From positions 1 to 64,000 of the forward strand of contig NZ_BJDS01000009.1 of the NCBI RefSeq assembly GCF_005405265.1: a stretch of 64,000 bases of DNA, given 5' to 3'. Below are positions 41,083 through 51,238 of this stretch, in pieces (position 1 is the first letter of the stretch; each line of letters starts with the position of its first letter). The translations under genes were made by a program, and so were the position numbers. The DNA comes from Enterococcus songbeiensis (GTDB lineage: Bacteria > Bacillota > Bacilli > Lactobacillales > Enterococcaceae). Under the pieces are notes generated by a model. That model saw only the letters and a list, made by a program, of their open reading frames with translations, had not been told where the DNA came from and made no database searches.

Positions 41083-41216
41083 GTCGTTCCCTCCCATTTG
41101 TGAACTTACCCTTTTTTTGCCGTTGAATGTCTAAAAACACGCCCGAGAAAATTTACCAGATTTCACCTTTCCAGCATCTTCCTCGCACGTGTCTCACAGA
41201 CATTCTTCGAACTTTT

Positions 41217-44200
41217 CTATTCTACTTCTTCACCAATACTCAAAATCATTCGAATATCATCTTCGGTCATTTGTTGCAGTTGGGTTTCGTTTCCTTGGAT
41301 CACTTTTTGGAACAGCTCTCGTTTTTCATTTTGTAATGAATCCATGCGTTCCTCTATCGTTCCTTCTGCAATCAGTCGCCACACCTCAACGACTTTTTTC
41401 TGCCCAATTCGGTGTGCCCGTGCTGCTGCTTGTTCTTCCACTGCAGGATTCCACCACAAATCGTAGAGAATCACGGTGTCGGCACCGGTCAAGTTCAAGC
41501 CGGTTCCTCCAGCTTTCAAGGAAATCAAAAAGACATCTCTTTCTCCTCGATTGAAGGCTTCCACCATTTTGATTCGTTCCTTTGGTGGCGTACTGCCTCG
41601 TAAATAAAAGCACTCCAATCCCATTTCCTGCAATTCTTCCTCAATGATTGACAGCATGCTGGTAAATTGAGAGAACAATAAAATTCGCCGATTATTATCC
41701 TTTGCCGCCACAATCAAATCTTTGGCTTGTTCTAATTTTCCAGAGGTACCTTCGTAATCATCCAAAAAGAGTTTGGGATCACAACAGATTTGTCGCAAAC
41801 GGGTAAGTCCCGCAAGAATACTGATCCGATTTTTCTTGAAGGTCGCCGCATCCATTTGAGTGATTTCCTCTTGCATTTGTCGCAGATACGCCAGATAAAT
41901 TCGTTTTTGATCCTCTGTCAGTACACTATAATAATTGGTTTCGATTTTTTCCGGCAGGTCTTGAAGAACGGTTTTCTTGTCTCGTCGTAAAATAAACGGC
42001 TTAATCATTTTAGCAATTTCTTCGGCCGCCATTTCCCGAAAAGAATACTTATTTGGGAAAAAGCCCGGCATAATCATTTGGAACAAGGACCACAGCTCCG
42101 TCAAATTATTTTCAATTGGTGTTCCGCTCAAAGCAAACCGATGTAAAATTTGCAAAGAACGCAAGGCTTGCGCAGTTTTTGTGCTGCTGTTTTTTACCAT
42201 CTGAGCCTCATCCAAAATCAAATAATTCAAGTGCATTTCCTGATAACGATCGATGTCTTGCCGCAAACTTGCATAAGAAGTAATAAAAATATCCGCTTCT
42301 TCCGTCAGCAAAGATTCTCGTTCTTGACGATTACCAGTCACCACTTGCGCCTTAAGATTAGGGGCAAAGCGTTTGATTTCCTGTTGCCAGTTATAGGTTA
42401 GACTGGCGGGTGCCACGATCAGAGCTTGGATTGCACCGATTTCTTGTTTTTCTGAAAGCAGGTAAGCAATCGTCTGCAAGGTTTTCCCAAGACCCATTTC
42501 ATCTGCCAAAATACCGCCAAATTGATAATGACTCAACATTTTCAGCCATTGGAATCCCGTGACTTGGTATTCCCGCAAATTTGCCTCTAATCCTGTTGGC
42601 AAGGTTGCCAGGTATTTTTCCGGATGAGTTAAATCAGTCGCCATTTGTTCAAAACTAGCACTAAATGTTGCCGAAGTGTCGGCTAATTGTTTTTGCAGCT
42701 GTAACCCTTGGTGCCGAGGAATCTGTACCACCCCTTTTTTGGCATGGATTACTTCCCGGAATTTTTTCAAAATCTCACTGGTTTGTTGAAACTCCTCGGA
42801 TTCAAGGGACAGCACTTGCCCATTTTCCAACGTGTAAAATTGATCCTGCCGCAATAACCCTGCCAAAATTGCATCGATTTCCTGCTCATCGATTCCGGAA
42901 ATGTCAAATCGCACATCCAGCCACGAGCCTTCTTCGGAAACCGCAATTTGTGGGCGATGTTGACCGGCATCAAGATACATTTCCCGCAGTTTCTTTCCAA
43001 TTCGTACGGTTCCTAATCGCCGCATGAGGGGAATTTCAGTGGTAAAGAATCGGAAAAGGTCTCCACCCGTCGGCAATGGTTTGATCCATCCTTCCTCTGT
43101 TTGAGAGAAATTCAGCTGTTGTAGTAAATGCCGACTCCGTTGTTCATTTTTGATATCACGCAAAATTTCCGGATGATTTTTGGGAAGAACCGTATGTTTT
43201 TTATCACTTGAAAAAATAACTTCTCCATACTGAAAATCCAACTGCAAAGCAATCTGTCCTTTTTTCTTCCGCAAGGTAAAGGCCACCGATAATGGCGCAT
43301 CACTGATTTCTTCTGAAACCGCCGGATCAATAGTAACCATACCAATTTTTCTCAAAAGTGGCAGCACCTGAGTAAATAAAGCCGATAATTCTGCTTTACG
43401 GTACTCAATCGTTGGTTGTTCCAAGCGTTTCAACAATTGATCTAAAGTACCATAAACCGCCATTTGTTCCGCAGTTAGTTGGTAAATTTGGTTCTCCATA
43501 ATTCCCCAATTGTAGTGAGACAAAACTTTTTGGAAATTTTTCGTAATTGTCAAATAGAACTGCTCTTGGTCTTTCGTCAGTTGAAAGGCCAGCGGATGAC
43601 TTTTTTTTGCAAACTGCAATTTAGAAAGTTTCTTTTCCCCAACGATCAAGGTTGTGGGCACCGCTTGCATTTCTTGAAGCAATTCTTTTCCAAAAGCCAC
43701 CGGCAACAGTAAATATTTTTTGTCCAATTTTCCCTTCACTTGAATGCCGGCTTGTCCAATCAGTTGTTGTGTCTGGGCGATACCCGCCAATTTCCGCAAC
43801 AAATCATTGACTACCGGGGAAAAAGCCGTCTCTGATAATTGGAAAGGATATTGCTTATTGATCAAAATCTTTTTTTGCTCTTGACTCGCTTGCAAAAATT
43901 TATAAATATTTTTAATGACATACGTCCGCTTAGTTTCTTGATAGCCTAAGCGAGCAGAAATACCGATCACTGAAAGTTCTTCATGGTAAGGATTGGTCTC
44001 CAAAATATCCAGTTGAAATTCTACAGTCAATGGAGCCGTTTCTTTGTCTTCTTCTTTTTGCAATCGAGAAAAACCATTCGTAAACATCTCTGATGCAGAA
44101 AAAATCGTTTTTTGCGGAATATCCTCCGCTTGGATACTTCGTGATTTTCCCTGTTGCCGTAAATACAGCTCAACAGCTACCGTGTGTTTGCAATAGTGAT

Positions 44201-44396
44201 GTTCTTCCCAGTAAGGACATTGACAAAAATCTTCCTCTTTCGCCGTTGTATCCAACTCGATACGATATAATTCACTACCTAAAACCTCTGCATGCCAAAC
44301 TTTATTCGCTGGATCCGGGGTCACCGAAAGAACGCGGCCTTCTTTGACGTATGTACGCCCTCGTTCAATTACTTTTTCTGGTATACTCCACTTCAC
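41217..44396 (-). CDS. SWIM zinc-finger SNF2-family helicase
   Basis: The 1059-residue protein starts with a SWIM zinc finger (Cys58, Cys60, Cys69, His71). A bacterial SNF2-associated domain (about 120-500) follows. The SNF2 ATPase has FQWLKMLSHYQFGGILADEMGLGKT (Walker A near 635), LILDEAQ (Walker B) and LSGTPIENNL. The C-terminal helicase part has LLFSQFTSML and DLWWNPAVEEQAAARAHRIGQ. Such proteins translocate on duplex DNA; the role of the bacterial ones is unclear, perhaps in recombination or transcription. The start is GTG at 44396 behind AAGGAGG. It follows sbcC by 55 bp. Confidence 0.92.
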   Translation of the reverse strand: MKWSIPEKVIERGRTYVKEGRVLSVTPDPANKVWHAEVLGSELYRIELDTTAKEEDFCQCPYWEEHHYCKHTVAVELYLRQQGKSRSIQAEDIPQKTIFSASEMFTNGFSRLQKEEDKETAPLTVEFQLDILETNPYHEELSVIGISARLGYQETKRTYVIKNIYKFLQASQEQKKILINKQYPFQLSETAFSPVVNDLLRKLAGIAQTQQLIGQAGIQVKGKLDKKYLLLPVAFGKELLQEMQAVPTTLIVGEKKLSKLQFAKKSHPLAFQLTKDQEQFYLTITKNFQKVLSHYNWGIMENQIYQLTAEQMAVYGTLDQLLKRLEQPTIEYRKAELSALFTQVLPLLRKIGMVTIDPAVSEEISDAPLSVAFTLRKKKGQIALQLDFQYGEVIFSSDKKHTVLPKNHPEILRDIKNEQRSRHLLQQLNFSQTEEGWIKPLPTGGDLFRFFTTEIPLMRRLGTVRIGKKLREMYLDAGQHRPQIAVSEEGSWLDVRFDISGIDEQEIDAILAGLLRQDQFYTLENGQVLSLESEEFQQTSEILKKFREVIHAKKGVVQIPRHQGLQLQKQLADTSATFSASFEQMATDLTHPEKYLATLPTGLEANLREYQVTGFQWLKMLSHYQFGGILADEMGLGKTLQTIAYLLSEKQEIGAIQALIVAPASLTYNWQQEIKRFAPNLKAQVVTGNRQERESLLTEEADIFITSYASLRQDIDRYQEMHLNYLILDEAQMVKNSSTKTAQALRSLQILHRFALSGTPIENNLTELWSLFQMIMPGFFPNKYSFREMAAEEIAKMIKPFILRRDKKTVLQDLPEKIETNYYSVLTEDQKRIYLAYLRQMQEEITQMDAATFKKNRISILAGLTRLRQICCDPKLFLDDYEGTSGKLEQAKDLIVAAKDNNRRILLFSQFTSMLSIIEEELQEMGLECFYLRGSTPPKERIKMVEAFNRGERDVFLISLKAGGTGLNLTGADTVILYDLWWNPAVEEQAAARAHRIGQKKVVEVWRLIAEGTIEERMDSLQNEKRELFQKVIQGNETQLQQMTEDDIRMILSIGEEVE

Positions 44397-44451
44397 ATGG
44401 GTTCCTCCTTGTCGGTTTGTTTTCCCGTAACTTTTTTAACGATTTAGAAAC

Positions 44452-47400
44452 TCACGACCGATAAGCAATCGTGCTTTGTCCGCTGCCATTGGTTTGCACC
44501 AACAATTGTTGGGTGACACGTTCTTTCAATTCCCTCACATGGCTGATAATGCCGATCATCCGTCCTTCATTTTCAATCATTTCCAAGGCTTCCATCGCCA
44601 TTTCCAACGATTCCTCGTCTAAAGAACCAAAGCCTTCATCGATGAAAAGTGCCTCGATAGCGACTCCCCCAGAACGATTCTGTATGACATCTGCCAAAGA
44701 TAATGCTAACGCCAACGCTGCAATAAAGCTTTCTCCGCCAGACAAGGTGTGTGCCCGCCGTGAAGCACCGGCATTGTCATCATAAATATTAATCTCTAAT
44801 CCTGTGTTCTTTTTATTGCCATTCACTTGATCTGCCAATTCAAATTGATACCTGCCCCGTGTCAAGCGCAGCAGTCGTTGATTAGCCAACGTCAAAATCT
44901 CCGCCAGATACGCCTGCAATACATAGCGCTCCAAGCTTGTTTTATACGGATTATCCCCATTGATGGTTTGGAATAATTGTTGCAGTTGGGCTTGTGCTTC
45001 AACTTCCTGAGCATTTTTTTTATAAAGTTCCGTCAATTCTGCCGACAATTTTTGATTTTGAGTAAGCCGTTCTTTTTGTTCAAAAAAATGTTCCTGTATG
45101 TTTTGAACCAATGTTTCGGCTTCTTGCCGTTGTTGCATAAAGTATCCGACATCTGGCGGCGTGCTACCTTTTATTTTGTCCTGCAAGGCTCGCATCCGCT
45201 GTTCTAGAAATTCTGCTTCCTTCTCAAAATCAGCAATTTCTTTCGTCAGCGCGGGAATTTCTCCACTGTCCTCCAGCCATTCTCGTAGCTGTTGTTCCTC
45301 GACAGAAAATGGCGAATCAGCTAAAACTTTCTGAACGTTTCCTTCAATTTCTTCTTGTTCCTGCTGAAGTTGGACCACTTGGTTTGACAGCTGTTTGTCT
45401 TGTTCCCGCAAAGAAATTTCTTCTGCCTTTAGCTGTTCTTCCTGTGCAGTATCGGCTTGCAAAAATTCCTGCAATGTTTGAATTTCAATGGATAAACGGG
45501 CAATTTCTTCCGTCAGTTGCTCCTTCGTTACTTTTCCAGTCTGTCCAGTCAACGTTTCCAGTTTTCCACTAATTTGCTGTTCTTGCTGCAAAAGCTGTTG
45601 CTGGTTATCCTTTAAGGCTTGCAATTGTGTCGCTACTTTTTCTTGGGCTAAGAAAGCAGCATCCAGCCGTTGTTGCGCTTCTTTAAAGTCGGCAGCTTGT
45701 TGATGATGAACTGCCAACACTGCGGCAAGATAGTCCTCCGGTGTTTTTTCTGACGAAGGTTCATCAAAAAACAACCAAAAATTCTGTATCGTTTCTTGCT
45801 GTTCTTTTTTTGCTGTTTGCAGTTTTTGCTCCAGCTTTTGCACTGCTTGCTCGTATTGGGCCTGTTGCTGTTGAATCGTCGCCAGTTTTTCCCGGCTTGT
45901 CCCCAGTTCTTCTTCTGTTGTTTCTAATTTCCGTTGGTTATCTTTGATTTCTTGTAACGAATATACTTGATGCTGTGCTACTTGTGGATGGCTCGTCGCC
46001 CCACAGACAGGACAAGGCTCTCCTTCCAGTAAATCCAGACTTAACCGAGCAATTTGCATTTTAGCGTTTTGACTTTTCAGAATCGCTACCTGTTGCTTTT
46101 TCTCTTCTAAATTTTCTGCCAGTTTTTCTTTTTCTGTATTCTTGACAGTCCATGCGGTTTGCTGCTGTAAGATTTCTTCTGTAAAGACAGAAACTGCCTG
46201 TTGACTTTTCTGACTATTTTCTGCCAACTGTTGGGCCTTTAGCAATCGTACTTCTTGCTCCTGCCAAGCTTCTTTTTGCGCCAACAACGCTTGTGCGTCA
46301 TTTATTTTATGAGTAGTTTGCTGTTGCTCCCTGACTAGCTGTTGTTCTTCGGCAACATATTTACTATTTGCTACCTGTAAAGCAGTTTGCTGTGCCAACA
46401 AAGTTTCTCTTTCTGCAACTAACGGCAGCAGATATTTTTTTTCCTGCAAGACGGTTTGTTTTTGCTGCAATGCCTCTTGCTTTTGTTGGACTTCTTCCCG
46501 ACATTCCTGCCAACTTTTTTTTGCAGCTTCCAGTGTTCGCTGTGCATTTTTTACAGCAGCCAGTCTTGCCGTTTCTTGTGCATAATTTCGTTGATTTCTA
46601 GCTTGTTGCTCCAAAAGACCCTGTTGTTTTTTGCTCCAAATCAGTCGGTCCAACAAAATTTTTTTTGCTGAAATCTGGGGCAGTTTCTTTTCCCCATTGG
46701 CTTGCTTTTGTTGCAGTTCAGCAATTTCTTCAAAGAACGCTTGCTGCTCTTTGGCTTGATAAAATTTCTGTTCGGCTTCTTTTTGTGCTTTTTGTGCCGT
46801 TTCCAGTTGTTTTTCCAGCTCCTGTAGTTGCTGTGTATCTTCTTGCAATGCAGCAGTCCACTGAGTCAAGGTTTCCGGCAAGGACAAGGAGACCGGTGCT
46901 TCTTTCCGCCAAATAAACCGGGTTTTCAAGGTCTCTGCGTTTGCCAATTGTTGTTGGATTTTTTGTTGTTGCTTTTTGCTTTGCTCCTTCAGCCATTCAT
47001 TCAATTGCTGATACAGTTCCGTACCGAATAAATTTCGCAAAACCCGCTCTTTATCATTGCTGGAGGCAATCAGAAAATTACGAAATTCCCCTTGCGGCAG
47101 CATAATGATTTGGAAAAATTGCTTGGCATCTAAATGTAGCAATTCTTTGATATATTGGTCGACTTCATTTTTTTTCGAAAATTGGCGGGTGGCTTGTTCT
47201 TTTTCAAAAACCGTCAATGTCACCTTTGCCGCTTGATCCTTTGTGCCGTCTCCCCGCTTTTTCAGCAAGGTTTGCTCTGGTCGGCGTTCAATTTCATATC
47301 TTCGCCCTTGGTGTTCAAAGGAAAAAGTGACACAGGTTTCTTCTTTCGGCGAGGCAAACATCGACCGCATTTCTTTTCCAGAACGCAAACTACCGGAGGT

Positions 47401-47562
47401 TTCCCCAAATAGTGCGTAAGTCATCCCGTCAAAAATCGTGGTCTTGCCGGCACCGGTTTTGCCGCTGACCAGAAATAACCCCGTTTCTTGAAAGTCGCCA
47501 AAATCTAACGTCTCATTGATAAAGGGACCAAAATTTTTCATCGTTAATTTTCTTGGCTGCAT
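44452..47562 (-). CDS. sbcC: Exonuclease subunit SbcC
   Basis: SbcC is the SMC-like ATPase that, with SbcD, cuts hairpins and DNA ends. The 1036-residue protein has Walker A SGKTGAGKTTIFDG (about 34-47), long Gln/Glu-rich coiled coils (about 200-500 and 530-880), the zinc hook CPVCG near 515, the signature LSGGESFIAALALALSLAD and Walker B LFIDEGFGSLD. It overlaps sbcD by 19 bp, so the complex is probably made in step. Long frames on the other strand here are shadows of its Gln-rich composition. Confidence 0.96.
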   Translation of the reverse strand: MQPRKLTMKNFGPFINETLDFGDFQETGLFLVSGKTGAGKTTIFDGMTYALFGETSGSLRSGKEMRSMFASPKEETCVTFSFEHQGRRYEIERRPEQTLLKKRGDGTKDQAAKVTLTVFEKEQATRQFSKKNEVDQYIKELLHLDAKQFFQIIMLPQGEFRNFLIASSNDKERVLRNLFGTELYQQLNEWLKEQSKKQQQKIQQQLANAETLKTRFIWRKEAPVSLSLPETLTQWTAALQEDTQQLQELEKQLETAQKAQKEAEQKFYQAKEQQAFFEEIAELQQKQANGEKKLPQISAKKILLDRLIWSKKQQGLLEQQARNQRNYAQETARLAAVKNAQRTLEAAKKSWQECREEVQQKQEALQQKQTVLQEKKYLLPLVAERETLLAQQTALQVANSKYVAEEQQLVREQQQTTHKINDAQALLAQKEAWQEQEVRLLKAQQLAENSQKSQQAVSVFTEEILQQQTAWTVKNTEKEKLAENLEEKKQQVAILKSQNAKMQIARLSLDLLEGEPCPVCGATSHPQVAQHQVYSLQEIKDNQRKLETTEEELGTSREKLATIQQQQAQYEQAVQKLEQKLQTAKKEQQETIQNFWLFFDEPSSEKTPEDYLAAVLAVHHQQAADFKEAQQRLDAAFLAQEKVATQLQALKDNQQQLLQQEQQISGKLETLTGQTGKVTKEQLTEEIARLSIEIQTLQEFLQADTAQEEQLKAEEISLREQDKQLSNQVVQLQQEQEEIEGNVQKVLADSPFSVEEQQLREWLEDSGEIPALTKEIADFEKEAEFLEQRMRALQDKIKGSTPPDVGYFMQQRQEAETLVQNIQEHFFEQKERLTQNQKLSAELTELYKKNAQEVEAQAQLQQLFQTINGDNPYKTSLERYVLQAYLAEILTLANQRLLRLTRGRYQFELADQVNGNKKNTGLEINIYDDNAGASRRAHTLSGGESFIAALALALSLADVIQNRSGGVAIEALFIDEGFGSLDEESLEMAMEALEMIENEGRMIGIISHVRELKERVTQQLLVQTNGSGQSTIAYRS

Positions 47563-48686
47563 GTATCCTCACTCATTTCTCTGGTTACTGCTTGTAGACC
47601 TTTTGCCAGCCACGCTTCTTGGGTTTCCGACAATTTGGTCTCCGTCATTTCCTGAAAAAAACCATCGATTAATTGTTGTGGTGACTGAAGGCGTTTTTTG
47701 AATTTTGTTGTTGGTCGTTTTTCGGCAATTCCTTCTCTGCGTTCCACACTTAAAATCCGAGGATAAATGCTCCGCAGTTGATTCATCATGTTGGGAATGA
47801 TTGCTTGATCCGTTAGTTGGATATGTAAAAACAACTCTCGATCTTGTGTTTGATAATATTCAGGTGTCACCAATTCCTTGAAAGAAGCCGTAATCTCCTG
47901 CAGATCATGTAAAGGCGTCAACGGATAAAATTCTCGAGTATTTTTTTCGGTATCAACTAAAAAGACACCCTTTTTTTGTGCAGCTTCCGAAACCGAAAAT
48001 TTCAGGGGTGCACCGCTGTATTGGCAATTTTCCGAATGCAATGCATCCTTATTGTGCAAATGACCCAATGCAACATAGTCAAAATCCGCCAATAAATCTG
48101 CCGGCACACCGTCTAACCCTCCGACTTCAATTTGTGTCTCCGAGTCTGTCCGGCTACTACCGGCAACAAAGAAATGACTGACCAATACTTGTTTTTTCGT
48201 TGGATCAAAGGCTTTTTTCATTTCAACCACTACCCGCTGCATGGCAGCTTTAATAGTAGGAAGGTCTTCATCAAAATACAACCGTGCCTCAAAAGGCTCG
48301 AAGTAAGGCAATAAAAAAAATTGGACATTCTGCATTTCGATTGGCTGAAAAGCTTGAGACAATCGCGTATGCAAATAAAAATTCGTCTTAGCAAACCACG
48401 GACTCCCCGCTTCCAAACGAATACTACTGTCATGGTTTCCAGAAATCGCCAAAATTGGAAACTGATTATCTAAATTCATCTCAATAATCGTCTGATTGAA
48501 AATTTCCACCGCTTCTACTGACGGTACGGATCGATCGTACAAATCTCCAGCAATCACGATGGCCTCCACTGCTTCTTTTTTTGCAAGTGCCAAAAGTTGA
48601 TTTAAGATGTATTTTTGATCGGCGAATAAATCGTAGCCATTCAATTTTTTGCCGATGTGCCAGTCTGCCGTATGTAAAAAGCGCAC
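47544..48686 (-). CDS. sbcD: Exonuclease subunit SbcD
   Basis: SbcD is the Mn-dependent nuclease of the SbcCD complex. The 380-residue protein has the metallophosphoesterase motifs LHTADWHIGKKL (4-15), VIAGDLYDR (about 44-52), ISGNHDS (about 80-86) and YVALGHLHNKD. The start is a GTG at 48686 with AAGGGC upstream; the product then begins MRFLHTADWH as in relatives. It leads the sbcD-sbcC-SNF2 run. Confidence 0.96.
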   Translation of the reverse strand: MRFLHTADWHIGKKLNGYDLFADQKYILNQLLALAKKEAVEAIVIAGDLYDRSVPSVEAVEIFNQTIIEMNLDNQFPILAISGNHDSSIRLEAGSPWFAKTNFYLHTRLSQAFQPIEMQNVQFFLLPYFEPFEARLYFDEDLPTIKAAMQRVVVEMKKAFDPTKKQVLVSHFFVAGSSRTDSETQIEVGGLDGVPADLLADFDYVALGHLHNKDALHSENCQYSGAPLKFSVSEAAQKKGVFLVDTEKNTREFYPLTPLHDLQEITASFKELVTPEYYQTQDRELFLHIQLTDQAIIPNMMNQLRSIYPRILSVERREGIAEKRPTTKFKKRLQSPQQLIDGFFQEMTETKLSETQEAWLAKGLQAVTREMSEDTCSQEN

Positions 48687-48752
48687 GTTTTCACAGCCCT
48701 TCGAAAAAATATCTTTCTAACCATTATAACACTTTCTGCATTTCTGAAAATG

Positions 48753-48790
48753 AAAAAAGAGAAAAACAGTCCGCAAACTGTCTTTCTCTT
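48753..48790 (-). terminator. Terminator of plsC
   Basis: AAGAGAAAGACAGT pairs with ACTGTTTTTCTCTT around TTGCGG, followed by six Ts on the minus strand. The stem overlaps the end of plsC. Confidence 0.88.
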
Positions 48791-49415
48791 AGTCTTTCTT
48801 CTCGATTGGGTAGACAAAATTAGGATCGACTTCCTGATCCAGTTGATTAAATGCCTGTTGAATCCGGCGTTCGACCTCTGCCAAGCCTTCTTTGTCCATT
48901 TTCTTAATGTCGCTGATGTCGATGGGTTCCCCAAACCGAATCGTCACAGGTTTACGTTTCAGCAGATCGCCAAAGGTCAAGGGACCTTGATAGACACTGG
49001 GAACGATACGAACCTTTGCCATCCGGGCAATCAACGCCATACCACCTTTTAACTCCGTCGAATGTCTTGTTCCACTAGGAAACATGACTAGACTTAAATC
49101 GGTGTCCTTCAGTAATTTCACCGGCGTTTTTATCGCGCTTGGACCTGGCTTGTCTCTTTTAACGGGAAAAGCATTGGCGTGCTTTAAAATAAAACGCAGC
49201 ACGGGATTTTTAAACAGCTCTTCTTTTGCCATGAAACTAAATTTCTTCGGACTGGCAGCCACAGCTAAATACAAAGGGTCCCACCACGTTCGATGTGGGG
49301 CAACTAAAATATAATTTTCATTTTTGGGTAAAGCTTGTTTGTTTTGATAATGGGCATTACCGTTTAGAATAAATAAGACTACTCGGACAATTCCCCGCAT
49401 AAATCTAAAAAACAT
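48789..49415 (-). CDS. plsC: 1-acyl-sn-glycerol-3-phosphate acyltransferase
   Basis: PlsC adds the second acyl chain to lysophosphatidic acid at the membrane. The 208-residue protein has an N-terminal hydrophobic helix, the catalytic HRTWWD (HX4D, about 42-47), FPVKRD, and FPSGTR, the form of the FPEGTR motif common in Bacilli. AAGGAAG precedes the ATG. It is monocistronic and divergent from trmN6. Confidence 0.92.
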   Translation of the reverse strand: MFFRFMRGIVRVVLFILNGNAHYQNKQALPKNENYILVAPHRTWWDPLYLAVAASPKKFSFMAKEELFKNPVLRFILKHANAFPVKRDKPGPSAIKTPVKLLKDTDLSLVMFPSGTRHSTELKGGMALIARMAKVRIVPSVYQGPLTFGDLLKRKPVTIRFGEPIDISDIKKMDKEGLAEVERRIQQAFNQLDQEVDPNFVYPIEKKD

Positions 49416-49485
49416 CGTCTCTTCCTTTCTGATACATTCTTAAGTATGCAAAAAAAATTTCTGGTTGACAAGTCTTTTTGTTTGT

Positions 49486-49513
49486 TTGCTGAAAAATATA
49501 AACGTAGTATAAT
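49486..49513 (+). promoter_or_regulatory. Promoter of the trmN6 gene
   Basis: TTGCTG (49486-49491) and a consensus TATAAT (49508-49513) are 16 bp apart, 35 bp before the start codon. A TTGACA at 49464 lies too far upstream to pair with it. Confidence 0.7.
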
Positions 49514-49548
49514 ACTTCTATAACTTTTTTTAAAGCAGGTGTCTTTTT

Positions 49549-50283
49549 ATGTTAAATTCCGGCGAACGAATTGATCAACTCTATGCCGACGATATTCAAA
49601 TCATCCAAAGCCCAGAGGTTTTCTCCTTTTCCTTGGATGCAGTTTTATTGGCAAATTTTCCTCGTATTCCTAAGAGAGGAACCATCGTCGACCTGTGCGC
49701 AGGAAACGGTGCAGTCGGTCTATTCCTTAGCCGCAAAACACAAGCCCACATTTATCAGATTGAATTGCAGGATCGCTTGGCAGATATGGCTCGCCGTAGT
49801 ATCCAACTGAATCATTTAGAGGAACAAATGACCATGTATACATTGGATTTAAAGGATAGTTTCACAAAAATCAAACACGATTCGGTTGATCTCTTGGTTT
49901 GCAATCCGCCTTATTTTCGTGATCTGCCAACAAACGAAAAAAATCCTAATCCCCATCTGGCTTTAGCCCGCCACGAAATCGCGACTAGCTTGGAAGAAGT
50001 AATTGCTGTTTCCAGCAAACTTTTGAAAATGAACGGTCATTTTGCGTTGATCCATCGCCCAGATCGGTTTTTAGATATTTTAGAACTGATGAAAAAATAT
50101 CGGATCGCACCAAAACGTATCCGCTTTGTTCACCCTAAAAAAGAAAAAGATGCCAATGTTTTATTGGTAGAGGGAATCAAAGACGGCAAAACGGATGGCT
50201 TCAAGATCAACCCTTCATTGATCGTTTACGATGACGACAACCACTATACAACAGAAATCAGGCAGATGCTTTATGGCAAATGA
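49549..50283 (+). CDS. tRNA1(Val) (adenine(37)-N6)-methyltransferase family protein (YabB-like)
   Basis: The 244-residue methylase has the SAM-binding [15 protein letters not shown] (about 43-57) and the amino-methylase motif VCNPPYF (about 117-123). It matches the TrmN6/YfiC/YabB family, which methylates N6 of adenine in tRNA; the exact target in this organism is inferred. It starts with [30 protein letters not shown], typical of YabB. Its stop overlaps the start of the GIY-YIG gene by 11 bp, as in the Bacillus yabB-yazA pair. Confidence 0.9.
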   Translation: MLNSGERIDQLYADDIQIIQSPEVFSFSLDAVLLANFPRIPKRGTIVDLCAGNGAVGLFLSRKTQAHIYQIELQDRLADMARRSIQLNHLEEQMTMYTLDLKDSFTKIKHDSVDLLVCNPPYFRDLPTNEKNPNPHLALARHEIATSLEEVIAVSSKLLKMNGHFALIHRPDRFLDILELMKKYRIAPKRIRFVHPKKEKDANVLLVEGIKDGKTDGFKINPSLIVYDDDNHYTTEIRQMLYGK

Positions 50284-50587
50284 TCATTATTTTTATGTTC
50301 TCTTGTGTCAGGACGGCAGTTTTTATGGCGGCTACACTACGGATTTGCCACGACGTTTAGCAGAACACAACAGCGGAACAGGCGCAAAGTATACCCACCC
50401 TCAAAGTCGCCGTCCCGTTCAGATGATCCATGCCGAGCATTTCGCTACCCGCAGTGAAGCGACAAAAGCCGAAGCTGCTTTCAAAAAACTCACTCGGCAA
50501 AAAAAAGAAGCTTATTTACGAACCTCGGCTTCTCTTAATCAGCTGTCAAAAAATGAGCATCCGAAAGAAAAAAGCCAGATCGATTGA
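50273..50587 (+). CDS. GIY-YIG nuclease domain protein (YhbQ/YazA-like)
   Basis: The 104-residue protein is a single GIY-YIG domain: [15 protein letters not shown] contains the YVL...YGG core, followed by the catalytic Arg in LPRRLAEHN and Glu in [14 protein letters not shown]. Proteins of this size (UPF0213) are conserved, and their cellular role is uncertain. The ATG at 50273 lies inside the end of the methylase gene, so translation is likely coupled. It ends at a terminator shared with efp. Confidence 0.9.
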   Translation: MANDHYFYVLLCQDGSFYGGYTTDLPRRLAEHNSGTGAKYTHPQSRRPVQMIHAEHFATRSEATKAEAAFKKLTRQKKEAYLRTSASLNQLSKNEHPKEKSQID

Positions 50588-50599
50588 TCTGACTTTTTT
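50568..50599. terminator. Bidirectional terminator between the GIY-YIG gene and efp
   Basis: AAAAGCCAGATC pairs with GATCTGACTTTT around GATT between convergent genes, with a T run. Confidence 0.92.
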
Positions 50600-50600
50600 C

Positions 50601-51164
50601 TTATTTTGATGCACGTTTGATGTATGTGCCTTCTGTTGTATTGATTTCCAAATCTTCGCCTTCTTCAACGAAGTCAGGAACGTTCACTACCAAGCCGGTT
50701 TCCATCGTTGCCGGTTTGCCAGAACCTGTTACGGTTGCACCTTTGATTGATGGTTGTGTTTCTACGACCTTCAAGATGACGGAAGATGGCAATTGAACCC
50801 CAATCACTTCACTGCCGAAGAATTGAATTTTCACTTCCATGTTTTCTAAAATGTATTTCATTTCGTCAGCCACAGTTTCTACTGGAATTTCATATTGTTC
50901 ATAGCTTTCTAAATCCATGAAAAATGCGGTGTCATCCATGGTATAAAGATATTGCACTGCATTTGTATCAATGTGTGCTTTTTCAAATTTTTCTTCTGGA
51001 CGAAATGTTGTATCATACGTTGCGCCTGAACGTACATCTTTTAATTTCATACGCATAACGGTATTCCCTTTACCAGGTTTATGATGGCTGGCATCCAATA
51101 CTTTGATCAATTTGCCATCTTGGACAAATGTCATACCTGCTCTTAAATCACTTGCTGAAATCAT
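50601..51164 (-). CDS. efp: Elongation factor P
   Basis: EF-P relieves ribosome stalling at polyproline stretches. The 187-residue protein has three beta-barrel domains: KOW-like (1-65), OB (66-128) and C-terminal. The tip loop HHKPGKGN holds Lys32, the residue modified with 5-aminopentanol in Bacillus; the same modification here is inferred. AAGGA lies before the ATG. A single gene. Confidence 0.97.
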   Translation of the reverse strand: MISASDLRAGMTFVQDGKLIKVLDASHHKPGKGNTVMRMKLKDVRSGATYDTTFRPEEKFEKAHIDTNAVQYLYTMDDTAFFMDLESYEQYEIPVETVADEMKYILENMEVKIQFFGSEVIGVQLPSSVILKVVETQPSIKGATVTGSGKPATMETGLVVNVPDFVEEGEDLEINTTEGTYIKRASK

Positions 51165-51238
51165 GCAAATCCTTCTTTCTTCTTATATATAAATAGTCCT
51201 CGTCCATTGTAGCAAACCCAACAGCATAACGCTAGCAA

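Noticed and set aside
44977-47031. Several long plus-strand frames across sbcC
   Set aside because: They arise from the Gln/Glu-rich coiled-coil codons of sbcC and show no recognisable domain or ribosome site.
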